This document shows positions 7,410 through 14,993 of a stretch of DNA of 29,586 nucleotides, piece by piece; within the stretch, counting starts at the first letter, position 1; each line of letters starts with the position of its first letter. The DNA is from Selenomonas sp. (lineage in GTDB: Bacteria > Bacillota_C > Negativicutes > Selenomonadales > Selenomonadaceae): contig NZ_JAILPX010000128.1 of the NCBI RefSeq assembly GCF_024699275.1, positions 1-29,586 of the forward strand, read 5' to 3'. A model generated the notes under the pieces. That model was not told the DNA's origin, ran no database searches, and saw only the letters and a list, made by a program, of their open reading frames with translations. The translations under genes were made by a program, and so were the position numbers.

Positions 7410-7964
7410 CTAACGGAGCAGGCCGCAAAACAATATTTCTTCCAAATCGGTAATGGCCTTCTCATAGGTAAGATTATTGCGTTTGAGGAAACTGCTATCC
7501 GTCAACGCCGTGGCTGAAGTATACAGACACTGCTGCACTACAGCCAGGTTAAAGGGCCGTAAGATCCCTTTTTCCACTCCGGAACGTAAGATATCGATAC
7601 AATGGGCTACCTTTTCCGCGTAGAAATCCTCCCAGCGCTTGTATTCTTCCGGATAGGACAGCTGCAAATCTTCCAGAAATCCTGCGGTCATCATTGGTTT
7701 CATCATCGAAAGATAGGCCTTGATGAAGCGATTGATCTGCTCGCGGGTTGACAGGTCGCCGGAAAGCAGTTGTTTTTCCTCCTGATTGAAACGTTCGATA
7801 GCCAGGGATAACATATCATGAATCAATTCATCCTTCGACGGCACCAACTTATACAAGGAGGATTTGCTCATCCGCAGCCGCCTGGTAACATCAGACATGG
7901 TAAATCGCAGGGAACGGATTTTTGCTTCTTCCCAGGCTGCATCCAGCACCTTTGTTTCTATCAT
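7410..7964 (-). CDS. TetR-family transcriptional repressor
   Basis: A 184-residue regulator. The N-terminal 50 residues form the TetR helix-turn-helix (RFTMSDVTRRLRMSKSSLYKLVPSKDELI, where the serine/tyrosine recognition helix is typical). The rest is an all-helical ligand-binding and dimerisation domain with no recognisable ligand motif. AAGGAG lies 8 bases before the ATG at 7964. Its promoter is a perfect consensus with an operator placed over the start of transcription, and an identical-geometry operator lies before hlyD. It is therefore predicted to repress both itself and the hlyD-permease operon until an inducer, perhaps the exported compound, binds. Confidence 0.88.
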   Translation of the reverse strand: MIETKVLDAAWEEAKIRSLRFTMSDVTRRLRMSKSSLYKLVPSKDELIHDMLSLAIERFNQEEKQLLSGDLSTREQINRFIKAYLSMMKPMMTAGFLEDLQLSYPEEYKRWEDFYAEKVAHCIDILRSGVEKGILRPFNLAVVQQCLYTSATALTDSSFLKRNNLTYEKAITDLEEILFCGLLR

Positions 7965-7981
7965 ACTTTATTGCTCCTTAT

Positions 7982-8008
7982 AGTACCCATTTATTCATTT
8001 TCAGTACT
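7982..8008. promoter_or_regulatory. TetR-type operator before tetR
   Basis: AGTAC and GTACT arms are 17 bases apart, matching the site at 7322-7348 in arm sequence and length. It lies between the -10 box and the tetR ATG and should cover the transcription start. Confidence 0.68.
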
Positions 8009-8011
8009 GAT

Positions 8012-8040
8012 ATTATAAGACCATTATCCAGCCTTGTCAA
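8012..8040 (-). promoter_or_regulatory. Perfect sigma-70-type promoter of tetR
   Basis: On the minus strand TTGACA (8040-8035), a 17-bp spacer and TATAAT (8017-8012) are all exact consensus. The start is expected near 8005, inside the operator. A strong promoter under tight self-repression is the expected design. Confidence 0.85.
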
Positions 8041-8091
8041 TTATCTTCTTCGATATCATGGAAAGAAAACTTATCTGCCAAATTTCTCATA

Positions 8092-8128
8092 CGAAAAACC
8101 CTGCCGGCTCATCTTTGCCGGCAGGGTT
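8092..8128 (-). terminator. Strong intrinsic terminator
   Basis: Perfect 12-bp arms AACCCTGCCGGC (8097-8108) and GCCGGCAGGGTT (8117-8128) have an 8-base loop. On the minus strand TTTTTCG follows. It ends the transcript of the small acidic gene at 8164-8373. Confidence 0.88.
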
Positions 8129-8163
8129 CTACCACAATGGAACAGATAGTGAAAATATCGATC

Positions 8164-8373
8164 TTAGAAAAGCTCCAGGCCATCGGAGACATCAGCACCA
8201 CCTAGGAAAATTTCCTGACCATCCCAATCCATCCAATGATAATCTGATACATCGCTATCATCCCGGAAATCCCAGGTCACAGGATCCTGAATATAGGATA
8301 CCAGCAGTTCATCCAGATCCAGTATGTCACTTACAGCAAAATCCAGGCCGTCAATTTCGTTCCTTTTGCTCAT
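8164..8373 (-). CDS. Small acidic protein of unknown function
   Basis: A 69-residue, strongly acidic, soluble-looking protein (many Asp, few basic residues after MSKRN) with two Trp-Asp pairs (VTWDFRDD, HWMDWDG). I do not recognise the family. Support for coding comes from the strong terminator 36 bases downstream and from an intact frame with biased composition. The ribosome site is weak (GAAGGGA lies about 13 bases upstream). It stands alone between terminators, so nothing about its role can be taken from neighbours. Confidence 0.5.
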   Translation of the reverse strand: MSKRNEIDGLDFAVSDILDLDELLVSYIQDPVTWDFRDDSDVSDYHWMDWDGQEIFLGGADVSDGLELF

Positions 8374-8641
8374 TTTTGCTTCACATTCCCTTCTCTATAT
8401 CCTCATGAATGTTGTCATACTCTATTCAACGTATATATATACGCAGCATTATGGAGGCTATTACAAAGAAAATAGAAAAATACCAGCCATTTTCTGTTAC
8501 AATAGGAGAAAGCATCTTAATTCCCTTGGTCATGGCCAAGTTACCTTCCCATTTTGCTATGTACTTCTCGCTGCGCTGGTCCGATTCCTGCTTTTTCGGA
8601 AATAATAATGTAATGGTTATCATTTCCAATAAGCACTGTTG
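8374..8641. other. Intergenic region with a 14-bp palindrome
   Basis: No gene is supported. CGTATATATATACG (8430-8443) is a perfect palindrome. Short frames exist on both strands (minus 8426-8629; plus from 8451, MEAITKKIEKYQPFSVTIGE) but none has a ribosome site; they may be remnants of lost genes. Confidence 0.35.
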
Positions 8642-9070
8642 TTAGAGAGCGATATTGAGCAGGGCAAAAAGCAATAGGGCCAAGCCCATGCCCACATAGC
8701 CGGCAAGCTTAAAGATTCTGGTCTGTCTTAAATAGATTGCCTGGTTCGAGTAAAACTTATAGGGCTTCCCCGGCAGATAATGAAGGACAACCTCTATTCC
8801 TTCTTCGCCTTTGCAGGGATAGACGATGGGTTCTTCCCGTTCATAATGCTCCTGCCCTACATCGTAAGCGAATACGGGATTCCAACCGGTAACGCCGGCT
8901 CTATAGCTGGATGTATGATGATGCCATTCGGTGAGAACGGCCTTGGTTTCAGCACTGTACTGAGCGAATTTTTGCAAGTGTTTTTTGTGTAAAATTACAG
9001 ACAGGCTGAAAAACAACAGACCCATCAAGAAAAAAAATCCCGGGATGATTAGTGTTATCCAATTTTCCAT
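8642..9070 (-). CDS. DUF3592-like two-segment membrane protein
   Basis: A 142-residue protein with an N-terminal membrane segment (about residues 7-27), a central soluble domain of about 80 residues, and a C-terminal membrane segment (about 120-141). The central part, with a tyrosine-rich VFAYDVGQEHYEREEP and a strand pattern ending in YLPGKPYKFY, resembles DUF3592 proteins, whose function is unknown. The start at 9070 has AGAGGAGA 10 bases upstream. It is a single gene. No terminator was seen directly after it. Confidence 0.65.
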   Translation of the reverse strand: MENWITLIIPGFFFLMGLLFFSLSVILHKKHLQKFAQYSAETKAVLTEWHHHTSSYRAGVTGWNPVFAYDVGQEHYEREEPIVYPCKGEEGIEVVLHYLPGKPYKFYSNQAIYLRQTRIFKLAGYVGMGLALLLFALLNIAL

Positions 9071-9120
9071 ATAATAAGTTCTCCTCTGTCTTCAAAAGCG
9101 AGATAAATTTGCCGAACCTA

Positions 9121-9201
9121 TTGGATTATAATCCATAGATATTAAAATATAATTAACAAAAAGAAATTTGGACAAAAAAAGAGCTGTGCAGTCCACAGCT
9201 C
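9121..9201 (+). promoter_or_regulatory. nfo leader: weak promoter and a hairpin
   Basis: TTGGAT (9121-9126), 16 bp, TAAAAT (9143-9148) is a plausible but weak promoter. In the leader GAGCTGTG (9181-9188) and CACAGCTC (9194-9201) form an 8-bp stem with a 5-base loop. On the minus strand this stem is followed by seven T, so it looks like a leftward terminator, although no leftward gene is waiting to end there. Confidence 0.4.
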
Positions 9202-9242
9202 CCCTTTTCCGATTCGTTTGTCTTTCAGGAGGTTATAACATC

Positions 9243-10091
9243 ATGTTGCATATCGGTTGTCATCTTTCATCCACCAAGGGATATCTGGCCATGGGCAAAG
9301 AAGCAGCCCGCATAGGGGCGGATACCTTTGCGTTCTTTACCCGCAATCCACGGGGTGGGAAAGCAAAAGAAATCGATGCCCAGGATGTGCAGGCCTTTTT
9401 AGAATTTGCCGCCACTCAGCATTTCGTCAAATTGGTGGCTCATGCCCCCTACACCATGAATCTTTGCTCGGCTAAGGAGAATATCCGAACCTTTGCTCAG
9501 GAAATGCTGGCTGATGATCTGCAGCGCATGGAATATACACCGGGAAATTTCTACAACCTTCATCCGGGCAGTCATGTGGGACAGGGCGTTTCCACAGGCA
9601 GTAAGCAGATTGCCACAGTCCTGAACCAGAGCATGTTCCCCACACAGACCACCACGGTGCTTCTGGAAACCATGGCGGGCAAGGGCACGGAAATCGGCCG
9701 TTCCTTTGCGGAACTGCAGGGCATTATCGAACAGCTGGAGCTAAAGGATAAGGTGGGCGTCTGCCTCGATACCTGCCATGTCTGGGATGGCGGGTACGAT
9801 ATCGTCAATAATCTGGAGGCTGTGCTGGCTGAATTTGACCGCATCATCGGTCTGGACCGCCTCAAGGCTATTCACTTAAACGATAGTCAAAATCCCTGCG
9901 GAGCCCATAAGGACCGTCATGCCCGCATCGGCGAAGGTTGTATCGGGCTTGAGGCCCTAACCCGGGTCATCAATCATCCTGCCTTGCGAGAACTGCCCTT
10001 TATCCTGGAAACACCTAATGATTTGGCAGGCTATGCCTGGGAGATTGCCCTGTTGCGCGCTAATCAGCAGAGCAGCTTCCCAGCAATCTGA
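9243..10091 (+). CDS. nfo: Endonuclease IV (apurinic/apyrimidinic endonuclease)
   Basis: A 282-residue Zn-dependent AP endonuclease that nicks DNA 5' to abasic sites in base-excision repair. The TIM-barrel family motifs are all visible: MLHIGCHLS at the start, [24 protein letters not shown] (metal ligand Glu), [13 protein letters not shown] (Asp and His ligands), [22 protein letters not shown] (Asp and His ligands) and FILETPND (Glu ligand). The ATG at 9243 is preceded by AGGAGG with 8 bases between; an in-frame upstream start at 9168 would cross the leader hairpin and is rejected. Length is normal for the family (about 280). It is transcribed alone. Confidence 0.96.
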   Translation: MLHIGCHLSSTKGYLAMGKEAARIGADTFAFFTRNPRGGKAKEIDAQDVQAFLEFAATQHFVKLVAHAPYTMNLCSAKENIRTFAQEMLADDLQRMEYTPGNFYNLHPGSHVGQGVSTGSKQIATVLNQSMFPTQTTTVLLETMAGKGTEIGRSFAELQGIIEQLELKDKVGVCLDTCHVWDGGYDIVNNLEAVLAEFDRIIGLDRLKAIHLNDSQNPCGAHKDRHARIGEGCIGLEALTRVINHPALRELPFILETPNDLAGYAWEIALLRANQQSSFPAI

Positions 10092-10357
10092 GCCTATACT
10101 TTATCAGCAGCTATCAAAACTGAAAACGGGCCCGGGCAAAGAGTGTGTTGCTATCCCTGTCCGTAGACAGGCTCTTCCCACGGAAATAAGCAATATCTGT
10201 AGTTACATTGGTAAATGACACATAGACAGCATCAGTCCCCTAAATGGCTGTATCCCGAATGGACATCTTTCCCCAGATAACCTATACTATATCTATATTG
10301 GGCTTTCATTTACTGAAAGCACTATTGGTAGTACGCGTATTTCCCGGAGATGACACA
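10092..10357. other. Intergenic region with two small hairpins
   Basis: Two short stems are visible: CCTGTC-CGTA-GACAGG (10156-10171) and GCTTTCA-TTTAC-TGAAAGC (10302-10320), the second 38 bases before the next gene. Neither has a T-run. No gene or recognised RNA was found. Confidence 0.35.
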
Positions 10358-10966
10358 ATGAAGAAAGAATTACCCCATTTTTCCGTTGGCTCGGCTTACG
10401 GCGGCAGCCAGGAGTGGTGCCCTACCCGCTGGATGAATATTGGCGGCTGTGCAGCCATCACCGCTTGCGACTGTAGTCTGTACCTGGAACTCTACAAAGG
10501 AATGACGGGCTTATATCCCCACGACAAAACTGCTGTATCCAAAGCCGATTATGTGGATTTTGCCTACGTGATGGAACCTTACCTCAAGCCACGTAAAACC
10601 GGCATCGATCGGCTGGATATTTACATTGATGGCTATACCAAATTCTTGCAGGAGCGCGGCTCTGCCTCCCTGGCCTTAAATCCATGGGATGGGCATAAAA
10701 GCCTTACCGCAACAAAAAACATCATCCGGCAGCAGATTGATGAAGGATGGCCGATTCCCTGTCTGACCCTGCTCCACAACCATCCCGACATGGAAGATTA
10801 CGTATGGCACTGGTATATTCTCAATGGTTATGAAACCTTTGGTGATACCATGATGGTCAAGACGGTGACCTATGGAACATGGCGTTGGTTTGACCTGGAT
10901 ATCCTCTGGCATACCGGTCATGAACGAAAGGGCGGATTAATCCTCTTTTCCTCCACCGCGGAATAA
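10358..10966 (+). CDS. Papain/C39-like cysteine-peptidase-fold protein, function unknown
   Basis: A 202-residue soluble protein with no signal peptide. The ATG at 10358 follows GGAGATGACACA; the longer frame from 10244 has no ribosome site and is rejected. Near the N-terminus is NIGGCAAITACDCSLYLEL, where a Gly-Gly-Cys-Ala-Ala sits at the head of a helix, as in papain-like and C39 peptidases. Near residue 150 is HPDMEDYVWHWYILNGYE, which supplies a His in the position expected for the catalytic base, followed by a Gly-Tyr turn and TYGTWRWFDLDILWHTG, where an Asn/Asp could complete a triad. This pattern suggests a C39_2-like fold acting on a peptide or isopeptide bond, but no substrate can be named. 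A bidirectional terminator separates it from citG. Confidence 0.6.
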   Translation: MKKELPHFSVGSAYGGSQEWCPTRWMNIGGCAAITACDCSLYLELYKGMTGLYPHDKTAVSKADYVDFAYVMEPYLKPRKTGIDRLDIYIDGYTKFLQERGSASLALNPWDGHKSLTATKNIIRQQIDEGWPIPCLTLLHNHPDMEDYVWHWYILNGYETFGDTMMVKTVTYGTWRWFDLDILWHTGHERKGGLILFSSTAE

Positions 10967-11007
10967 AGATTACAGCCGTATTTTACGGTTATCCCCTTAA
11001 TCTGCAT

Positions 11008-11050
11008 AAAAAATTCCCTGCCCTCATTGCTGAAGGACAGGGAATTTTTT
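11008..11050. terminator. Bidirectional terminator between the C39-like gene and citG
   Basis: 13-bp arms AAAAAATTCCCTG (11008-11020) and CAGGGAATTTTTT (11038-11050) give T-runs on both strands. It serves the convergent genes on either side. Confidence 0.9.
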
Positions 11051-11095
11051 CTTATCCAGCCGGCTTCACAGGCCTTTGCCCCGAGAAGTCTTACT

Positions 11096-11965
11096 CTATT
11101 CTTCCGCTCTTTCTATCTCATAGAGAAAATGCGTAGCCGCCAACAGGTCAGCTGAACCTCCCGGACTGATCCAATCCTGGATAAAACGTTCATCCAGCTG
11201 CCGGATTGCCTCCTGACCGGCTGGAGTTTGCATGCCGCCCAGATCTGCAGCTTTTTGCGCCATGGTTTTTACCTGCTCTGAGGTATGCCAATCATGACGG
11301 CCTAAGATATTGGTATCATCCATGCCGGCCATCAGCGCCAGCAGGGTATCCACTAAGGCATCATTGAGGAGCACGTCAGCTTGCCGCAAGGCACGATATA
11401 CCGGCAGGGAAATATTCCGTACCGAGGGAAACCCCGCTTCTGCTTCCCCCCGTACGCCAGTGACACCATAACGCAAATACATCTTTTCCCCTTTGGTACG
11501 TTGTCCTTCCGGCTTAGCAGACAGGCTCCCATAAGCCTTTTGGCATATTCCCTTACAGAGTGCAGCTGCCGCCTTGCAGATTTGATCTACTGTCAGCGCC
11601 TGCTTACGTGCCGCTATATAGCCAGTACAGGCAGACAAAATTCCCAGGCTGAAAATCAGGCCCTTGTGGGTATTGATTCCACTGGTCATGGCAAACATAT
11701 CCTCTTCCGCCTTTTGACCAGCCTGTTGCAATGCAGGCAAGAAGCTGGGGACATCATCTGTGCCCGCATTGCTGCCAATGGCGGCACAGACATCGAAATA
11801 CCCGCGCAGGGCTGCTGCAGAAGACATGAAGGTAAAGAAATCCATGTCATGGTGCGCACCATTATTATGCCGGTCTACCAGGCCCGGCTTGGGAGAAGCC
11901 GATACTTCATAGAGCATGGCCTCCACTGCCAGTGCCCCAATTCTTTCCTGCCTGATCATACTCAT
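11096..11965 (-). CDS. citG: Triphosphoribosyl-dephospho-CoA synthase
   Basis: A 289-residue enzyme that joins ATP and dephospho-CoA into 2'-(5''-triphosphoribosyl)-3'-dephospho-CoA, the precursor of the citrate lyase prosthetic group. The family signature SPKPGLVDRHNNGAHHDMD is present near residue 25, followed by FFTFMSSAAAL. Mid-protein are NTHKGLIFSLGIL and GVTGVRGEAEAGFPSVRN, both typical of CitG/MdcB. The start overlaps the citF stop by four bases (ATGA), so the genes are translationally coupled. Here CitG is a separate protein and not fused to CitX as in some enterobacteria or lactic acid bacteria. It is the last gene of the citDEFG operon. Confidence 0.95.
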   Translation of the reverse strand: MSMIRQERIGALAVEAMLYEVSASPKPGLVDRHNNGAHHDMDFFTFMSSAAALRGYFDVCAAIGSNAGTDDVPSFLPALQQAGQKAEEDMFAMTSGINTHKGLIFSLGILSACTGYIAARKQALTVDQICKAAAALCKGICQKAYGSLSAKPEGQRTKGEKMYLRYGVTGVRGEAEAGFPSVRNISLPVYRALRQADVLLNDALVDTLLALMAGMDDTNILGRHDWHTSEQVKTMAQKAADLGGMQTPAGQEAIRQLDERFIQDWISPGGSADLLAATHFLYEIERAEE

Positions 11966-13527
11966 AGCGTTAACGGTTTAATCTTCCGTACCACATCTAG
12001 GATTGAACCATCCCGGGCTTCCAGCACAGCAATTACCTTATCTTCCCATTCCAGGTCATCCGGGGTGCCCACCAGGCTATAAGCCTTTTCCTGCAGGCTC
12101 TCGATGGTTACATGTTCAATGCCGGCCTTATCCAGGCAGTCAATCAGATCCTGACGACGGGGATTGACGGCAATACCATAATCCGTTACCAGTACATCTA
12201 CACAATCGCCGGGCGTAGTAACGGTGACTACATGCTTACAAACGGTAGCCATGCGGCCACGGATAAGCGGGGTAACAATGATGCAGCATTTGCTGCCAGC
12301 AGCCGTATCCGGATGACCGCCCGGGGCACCGCGCAATACACCATCGGAACCGGTCAATACGTTGACATTGAAATCCGTATCCACTTCCAAGGCAGCCAGT
12401 ACCACAAAGTCCAGTTTATTGACATAAGCGCCCTTATTGGCTGCGCTGGCATATTCACTGGTGGATATCTCCAGATGCTTATCGGGATGTGCAGCCAGAT
12501 GTTCAATGGCGGTCGTATCAAAATCCTGCGTATCCAGCAGTTTACCCACCAGCCCCTTATCCATGAGGTTGCAGATATTGCCGCACATACCGCCTAATGC
12601 AAAGCCCATCTTAATGTTTTTTTCCACCATATAATCTTCCAAAAAGCGGTTAACCGCCAAAGAAGGACCGCCTACACCGGTTTGGAAAGAAAAACCATCC
12701 TTAAAATAAGGGGTGGAGGCAATGACACGGGCACAGTTTTCTGCCATCATCAGATTGCGGGGATCCTGGGTAATCCGAGCCTCTTTGGTCCCAATCTTGG
12801 CCGGGTCACCAATCCTATCCACCACGACCACAGCATCCACATCAATGGATGAAATAGGTGCAGGCATATTTGGAAATTCCACCAGGGTATCGGTGATGAC
12901 CACTACATGGTCTGCATAATGGGAATCGGCCACGGCATAGCCCATAGCACCGCAATTATGTTTACCGCCTGTTCCCTTAGCATTGCCGTAATCATCTGCT
13001 GAAGAGGCCGCGATAAAGGAGATATCGATATGTACCTCCCCCATCTCAATGGCCCGGGGACGGCCGCCATGACTGCGGATAATAGCCGGCGTCTTAAGCT
13101 TGCCCGCGGAAATGACTTCCCCTATACGGCCACGGACGCCAGAGGATTGAATACCGATAATCTTGCCCTGCTCGATATAGTCAGCCAGAAGATCCTGGGC
13201 TGAACCCAGGGAGGTAGTGGCTACCGTCAGATCCTTCAGCCCCATTTCTTCCACCAGCACCTTCATGACCATACTGGTTACATAGTCACCATTGCGGAAA
13301 GCATGATGGAAAGAGACCGTCATGCCATCATGTGCACCGCATTTTTCACAGGCTTCACGAATACTGCCCAGGACTTTGCTTTCCTGGGGGCGTTCATGAC
13401 GAATTACCTTAGGTCCGGCCTTACGGAAAGACTCTCCATCCAAACTGAACTTACCCTGATATACTTTTTTTCCTGATTTCAGCAATTCATCAGGAATATC
13501 TCTACCTACTGCATTAAGCACGCCCAT
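11962..13527 (-). CDS. citF: Citrate lyase alpha subunit (citrate:acetyl-ACP transferase)
   Basis: A 521-residue subunit that swaps acetate for citrate on the acyl carrier CitD. The sequence is CitF throughout: GMTVSFHHAFRNGD near residue 95, SGVRGRIGEVISAGKLK, RSHGGRPRAIEMGE, SSADDYGNAKGTGGKHNCGA, FSFQTGVGGPSLAVNRFLE and GSDGVLRGAPGGHPDTAAG, with the usual length of just over 500. The start ATG at 13527 follows AAGGGAGGTT, 9 bases after the citE stop. It needs CitD with the phosphoribosyl-dephospho-CoA arm, and the complex must be acetylated by CitC to work. Cytoplasmic. Confidence 0.97.
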   Translation of the reverse strand: MGVLNAVGRDIPDELLKSGKKVYQGKFSLDGESFRKAGPKVIRHERPQESKVLGSIREACEKCGAHDGMTVSFHHAFRNGDYVTSMVMKVLVEEMGLKDLTVATTSLGSAQDLLADYIEQGKIIGIQSSGVRGRIGEVISAGKLKTPAIIRSHGGRPRAIEMGEVHIDISFIAASSADDYGNAKGTGGKHNCGAMGYAVADSHYADHVVVITDTLVEFPNMPAPISSIDVDAVVVVDRIGDPAKIGTKEARITQDPRNLMMAENCARVIASTPYFKDGFSFQTGVGGPSLAVNRFLEDYMVEKNIKMGFALGGMCGNICNLMDKGLVGKLLDTQDFDTTAIEHLAAHPDKHLEISTSEYASAANKGAYVNKLDFVVLAALEVDTDFNVNVLTGSDGVLRGAPGGHPDTAAGSKCCIIVTPLIRGRMATVCKHVVTVTTPGDCVDVLVTDYGIAVNPRRQDLIDCLDKAGIEHVTIESLQEKAYSLVGTPDDLEWEDKVIAVLEARDGSILDVVRKIKPLTL

Positions 13528-13536
13528 AACCTCCCT

Positions 13537-14448
13537 TTATAAATCGCCATGATATACGCCACAGGCCTTTGCCAGTTCGATAATGCGGCTGGCATCCTTG
13601 ATAAAGGCAATATCGACCATTTTTCCATTGACGGTATAGACGCCCACACCTTGTTTTGACTGCTCTTCATAAGTGCGTACATAAGTTTCAGCTGTAGCGA
13701 TTTCCTTAGGCGTCGGGGCAAAGGTCTTATGGACATAAGCAATCTGCCGCGGATTAATCAAGCTCTTGCCATCAAAGCCCATTTCATGATTCAAGCGGAC
13801 TTCTGCCTCAAAGCCCTCTTCATCATCCAAATTGGTAAATACCGTATCAAAGCACTGCACGCCTGCAGCTCTGGCTGCCAGCAGCATCATGCTGCGGGCC
13901 GTGTTGATTTCCACACCACTGGGAACCGGCCGCACATGCATACTCTTGCGGAAATCACCACCGGAAATTGCCACACCGAAAAGACGATCCGAAGCCGTGC
14001 AGATTTCGTAGGCATTGAGGATGCCTTTGGGGCTTTCCAAGGCTGCCATCAGCAGGGTCCGCCCTTCTTCTACCCCAAACTCCCGTTCCGCCTCCAGCAC
14101 ATGTTTTTCGACGGTCTTTACATCTTCTGCGCTTTCACATTTTGCGATACGGATACCATCAGCACCGCCGGCTACACAGACACGGATATCTTCCTGCCAA
14201 TGGGGCGTATCCAAACCATTGATGCGTACAATAACCTCTGTATCGCCATAATCTATGCTCTTTAAGGCATGATAAAGGGAGAAGCGGGCCGCATCCTTCT
14301 GATTTTCCGCCACAGCATCTTCCAGATCCAGCATGATGCTGTCTAATCCATAGATATAAGCATCCTTAATCAGGCCCGGCTTTTGGGCATTCATGAACAT
14401 CATTGTACGACGCAAGCGAAATCTCTTTGGTCTTGGACGTGGAATCAT
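13537..14448 (-). CDS. citE: Citrate lyase beta subunit (citryl-ACP lyase)
   Basis: A 303-residue TIM-barrel enzyme of the HpcH/HpaI and malyl-CoA/citryl-CoA lyase family. It cleaves citryl-CitD to acetyl-CitD and oxaloacetate. Motifs: SIMLDLEDAVAENQKDAAR (metal-binding Glu), VIVRINGLDTPHW (Arg), AALESPKGILNAYEI (Glu ligand) and FGVAISGGDFRKSM. GFDGKSLINPRQIAYVH is the usual C-terminal motif. The start overlaps the citD stop (ATGA), giving coupled translation of gamma and beta subunits. The N-terminal PRPRPKRFRLRRTMMF is rather basic but in line with CitE proteins. Confidence 0.97.
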   Translation of the reverse strand: MIPRPRPKRFRLRRTMMFMNAQKPGLIKDAYIYGLDSIMLDLEDAVAENQKDAARFSLYHALKSIDYGDTEVIVRINGLDTPHWQEDIRVCVAGGADGIRIAKCESAEDVKTVEKHVLEAEREFGVEEGRTLLMAALESPKGILNAYEICTASDRLFGVAISGGDFRKSMHVRPVPSGVEINTARSMMLLAARAAGVQCFDTVFTNLDDEEGFEAEVRLNHEMGFDGKSLINPRQIAYVHKTFAPTPKEIATAETYVRTYEEQSKQGVGVYTVNGKMVDIAFIKDASRIIELAKACGVYHGDL

Positions 14449-14747
14449 GCGATCACACCTCCCCAGGGAACATTAGCCGCAGCCTTGTCATTGCTGCGGA
14501 ATACAGCGCATTCAACCCGGGCCTTTAAGGTACAATCCAAAGCCCCTTTATCGATTACTTTTATCCGGCAATTTCGGACCTCCAGCCGCTCCAAAACAGC
14601 CAGCACCGTGGCCTTGATCTGCCGTCCGTACTGATTCATGACGGTGCTCTCCAAGGTCAGTTCAATGCCATTGTCTCCCGGCAGAACCGTAACCTGAGCA
14701 TCGCTGCTCTCCAGGGTTCCCGCTAAGGCAGGTTTCTTTATTTCCAT
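14445..14747 (-). CDS. citD: Citrate lyase gamma subunit (acyl carrier protein)
   Basis: A 100-residue acyl carrier of citrate lyase and the first gene of the operon. Near the N-terminus AGTLESSDAQVTVLP contains the Ser that carries the 2'-(5''-phosphoribosyl)-3'-dephospho-CoA group in CitD proteins. ESTVMNQYGRQI and KVIDKGALDCTLKARVECAV are also family-typical. AGGAAGCGAAGG precedes the ATG at 14747. The promoter at 14810-14838 gives a leader of about 55 bases. It works with CitE and CitF; CitG and CitX load it. Confidence 0.95.
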   Translation of the reverse strand: MEIKKPALAGTLESSDAQVTVLPGDNGIELTLESTVMNQYGRQIKATVLAVLERLEVRNCRIKVIDKGALDCTLKARVECAVFRSNDKAAANVPWGGVIA

Positions 14748-14790
14748 AACCTTCGCTTCCTTTCACTTGTAAACAATATCAGTTGCTTAT

Positions 14791-14801
14791 TTTGACGTAT
14801 C
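14791..14801. promoter_or_regulatory. Shared 11-mer just past the cit start site
   Basis: TTTGACGTATC (plus strand). In the direction of cit transcription it reads GATACGTCAAA and starts 8 bases after the -10 box. The same 11-mer lies 9 bases past the -10 of the transporter promoter in the opposite sense (17564-17574). Confidence 0.5.
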
Positions 14802-14809
14802 TTAACTCT

Positions 14810-14838
14810 ATTAAACGCCTAAATGAACACTTTGTAAA
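14810..14838 (-). promoter_or_regulatory. citDEFG promoter
   Basis: Minus strand: -35 TTTACA (14838-14833), 17-bp spacer, -10 TTTAAT (14815-14810). Each box matches consensus at five of six positions. Both boxes and the spacing are identical to the transporter promoter at 17526-17554. Confidence 0.75.
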
Positions 14839-14861
14839 ATGGCTCTTTTTTATATTTATCC

Positions 14862-14876
14862 ATTCCATTAAGGAAT
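14862..14876. promoter_or_regulatory. LysR-type box upstream of citD
   Basis: ATTCC-ATTAA-GGAAT is a dyad that fits the LysR T-N11-A rule. Its centre (14869) is 31 bp from the -35 edge of the cit promoter, about -66 from the predicted start, which is the usual recognition-site position for LysR activators. It also lies upstream of the lysR promoter. Confidence 0.75.
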
Positions 14877-14920
14877 CGTATAACGAAATAACTATCTTAT
14901 TTCAAAAGAATAAATCCTAT

Positions 14921-14949
14921 TTGCCATTACCAAAAAGACTAGATATAAT
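14921..14949 (+). promoter_or_regulatory. lysR-citC-citX promoter
   Basis: -35 TTGCCA (14921-14926), 17 bp, -10 TATAAT (14944-14949). It is close to consensus and 45 bases before the lysR start. Confidence 0.8.
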
Positions 14950-14993
14950 AATATTTAATAACTCATTGGAATAAAGAAAGAGTGAGGCCAAAT

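Noticed and set aside
8426..8629. Minus-strand ORF of 67 codons after the DUF3592-like gene
   Set aside because: No ribosome site, no recognisable family, and a competing frame on the other strand of similar quality.
9168..9242. Longer start for endonuclease IV
   Set aside because: The extra 25 residues are translated from the leader hairpin; AGGAGG before 9243 and the family N-terminus fix the start.
10244..10357. Longer start for the C39-like protein
   Set aside because: No ribosome site before 10244; GGAG lies at proper distance from 10358.
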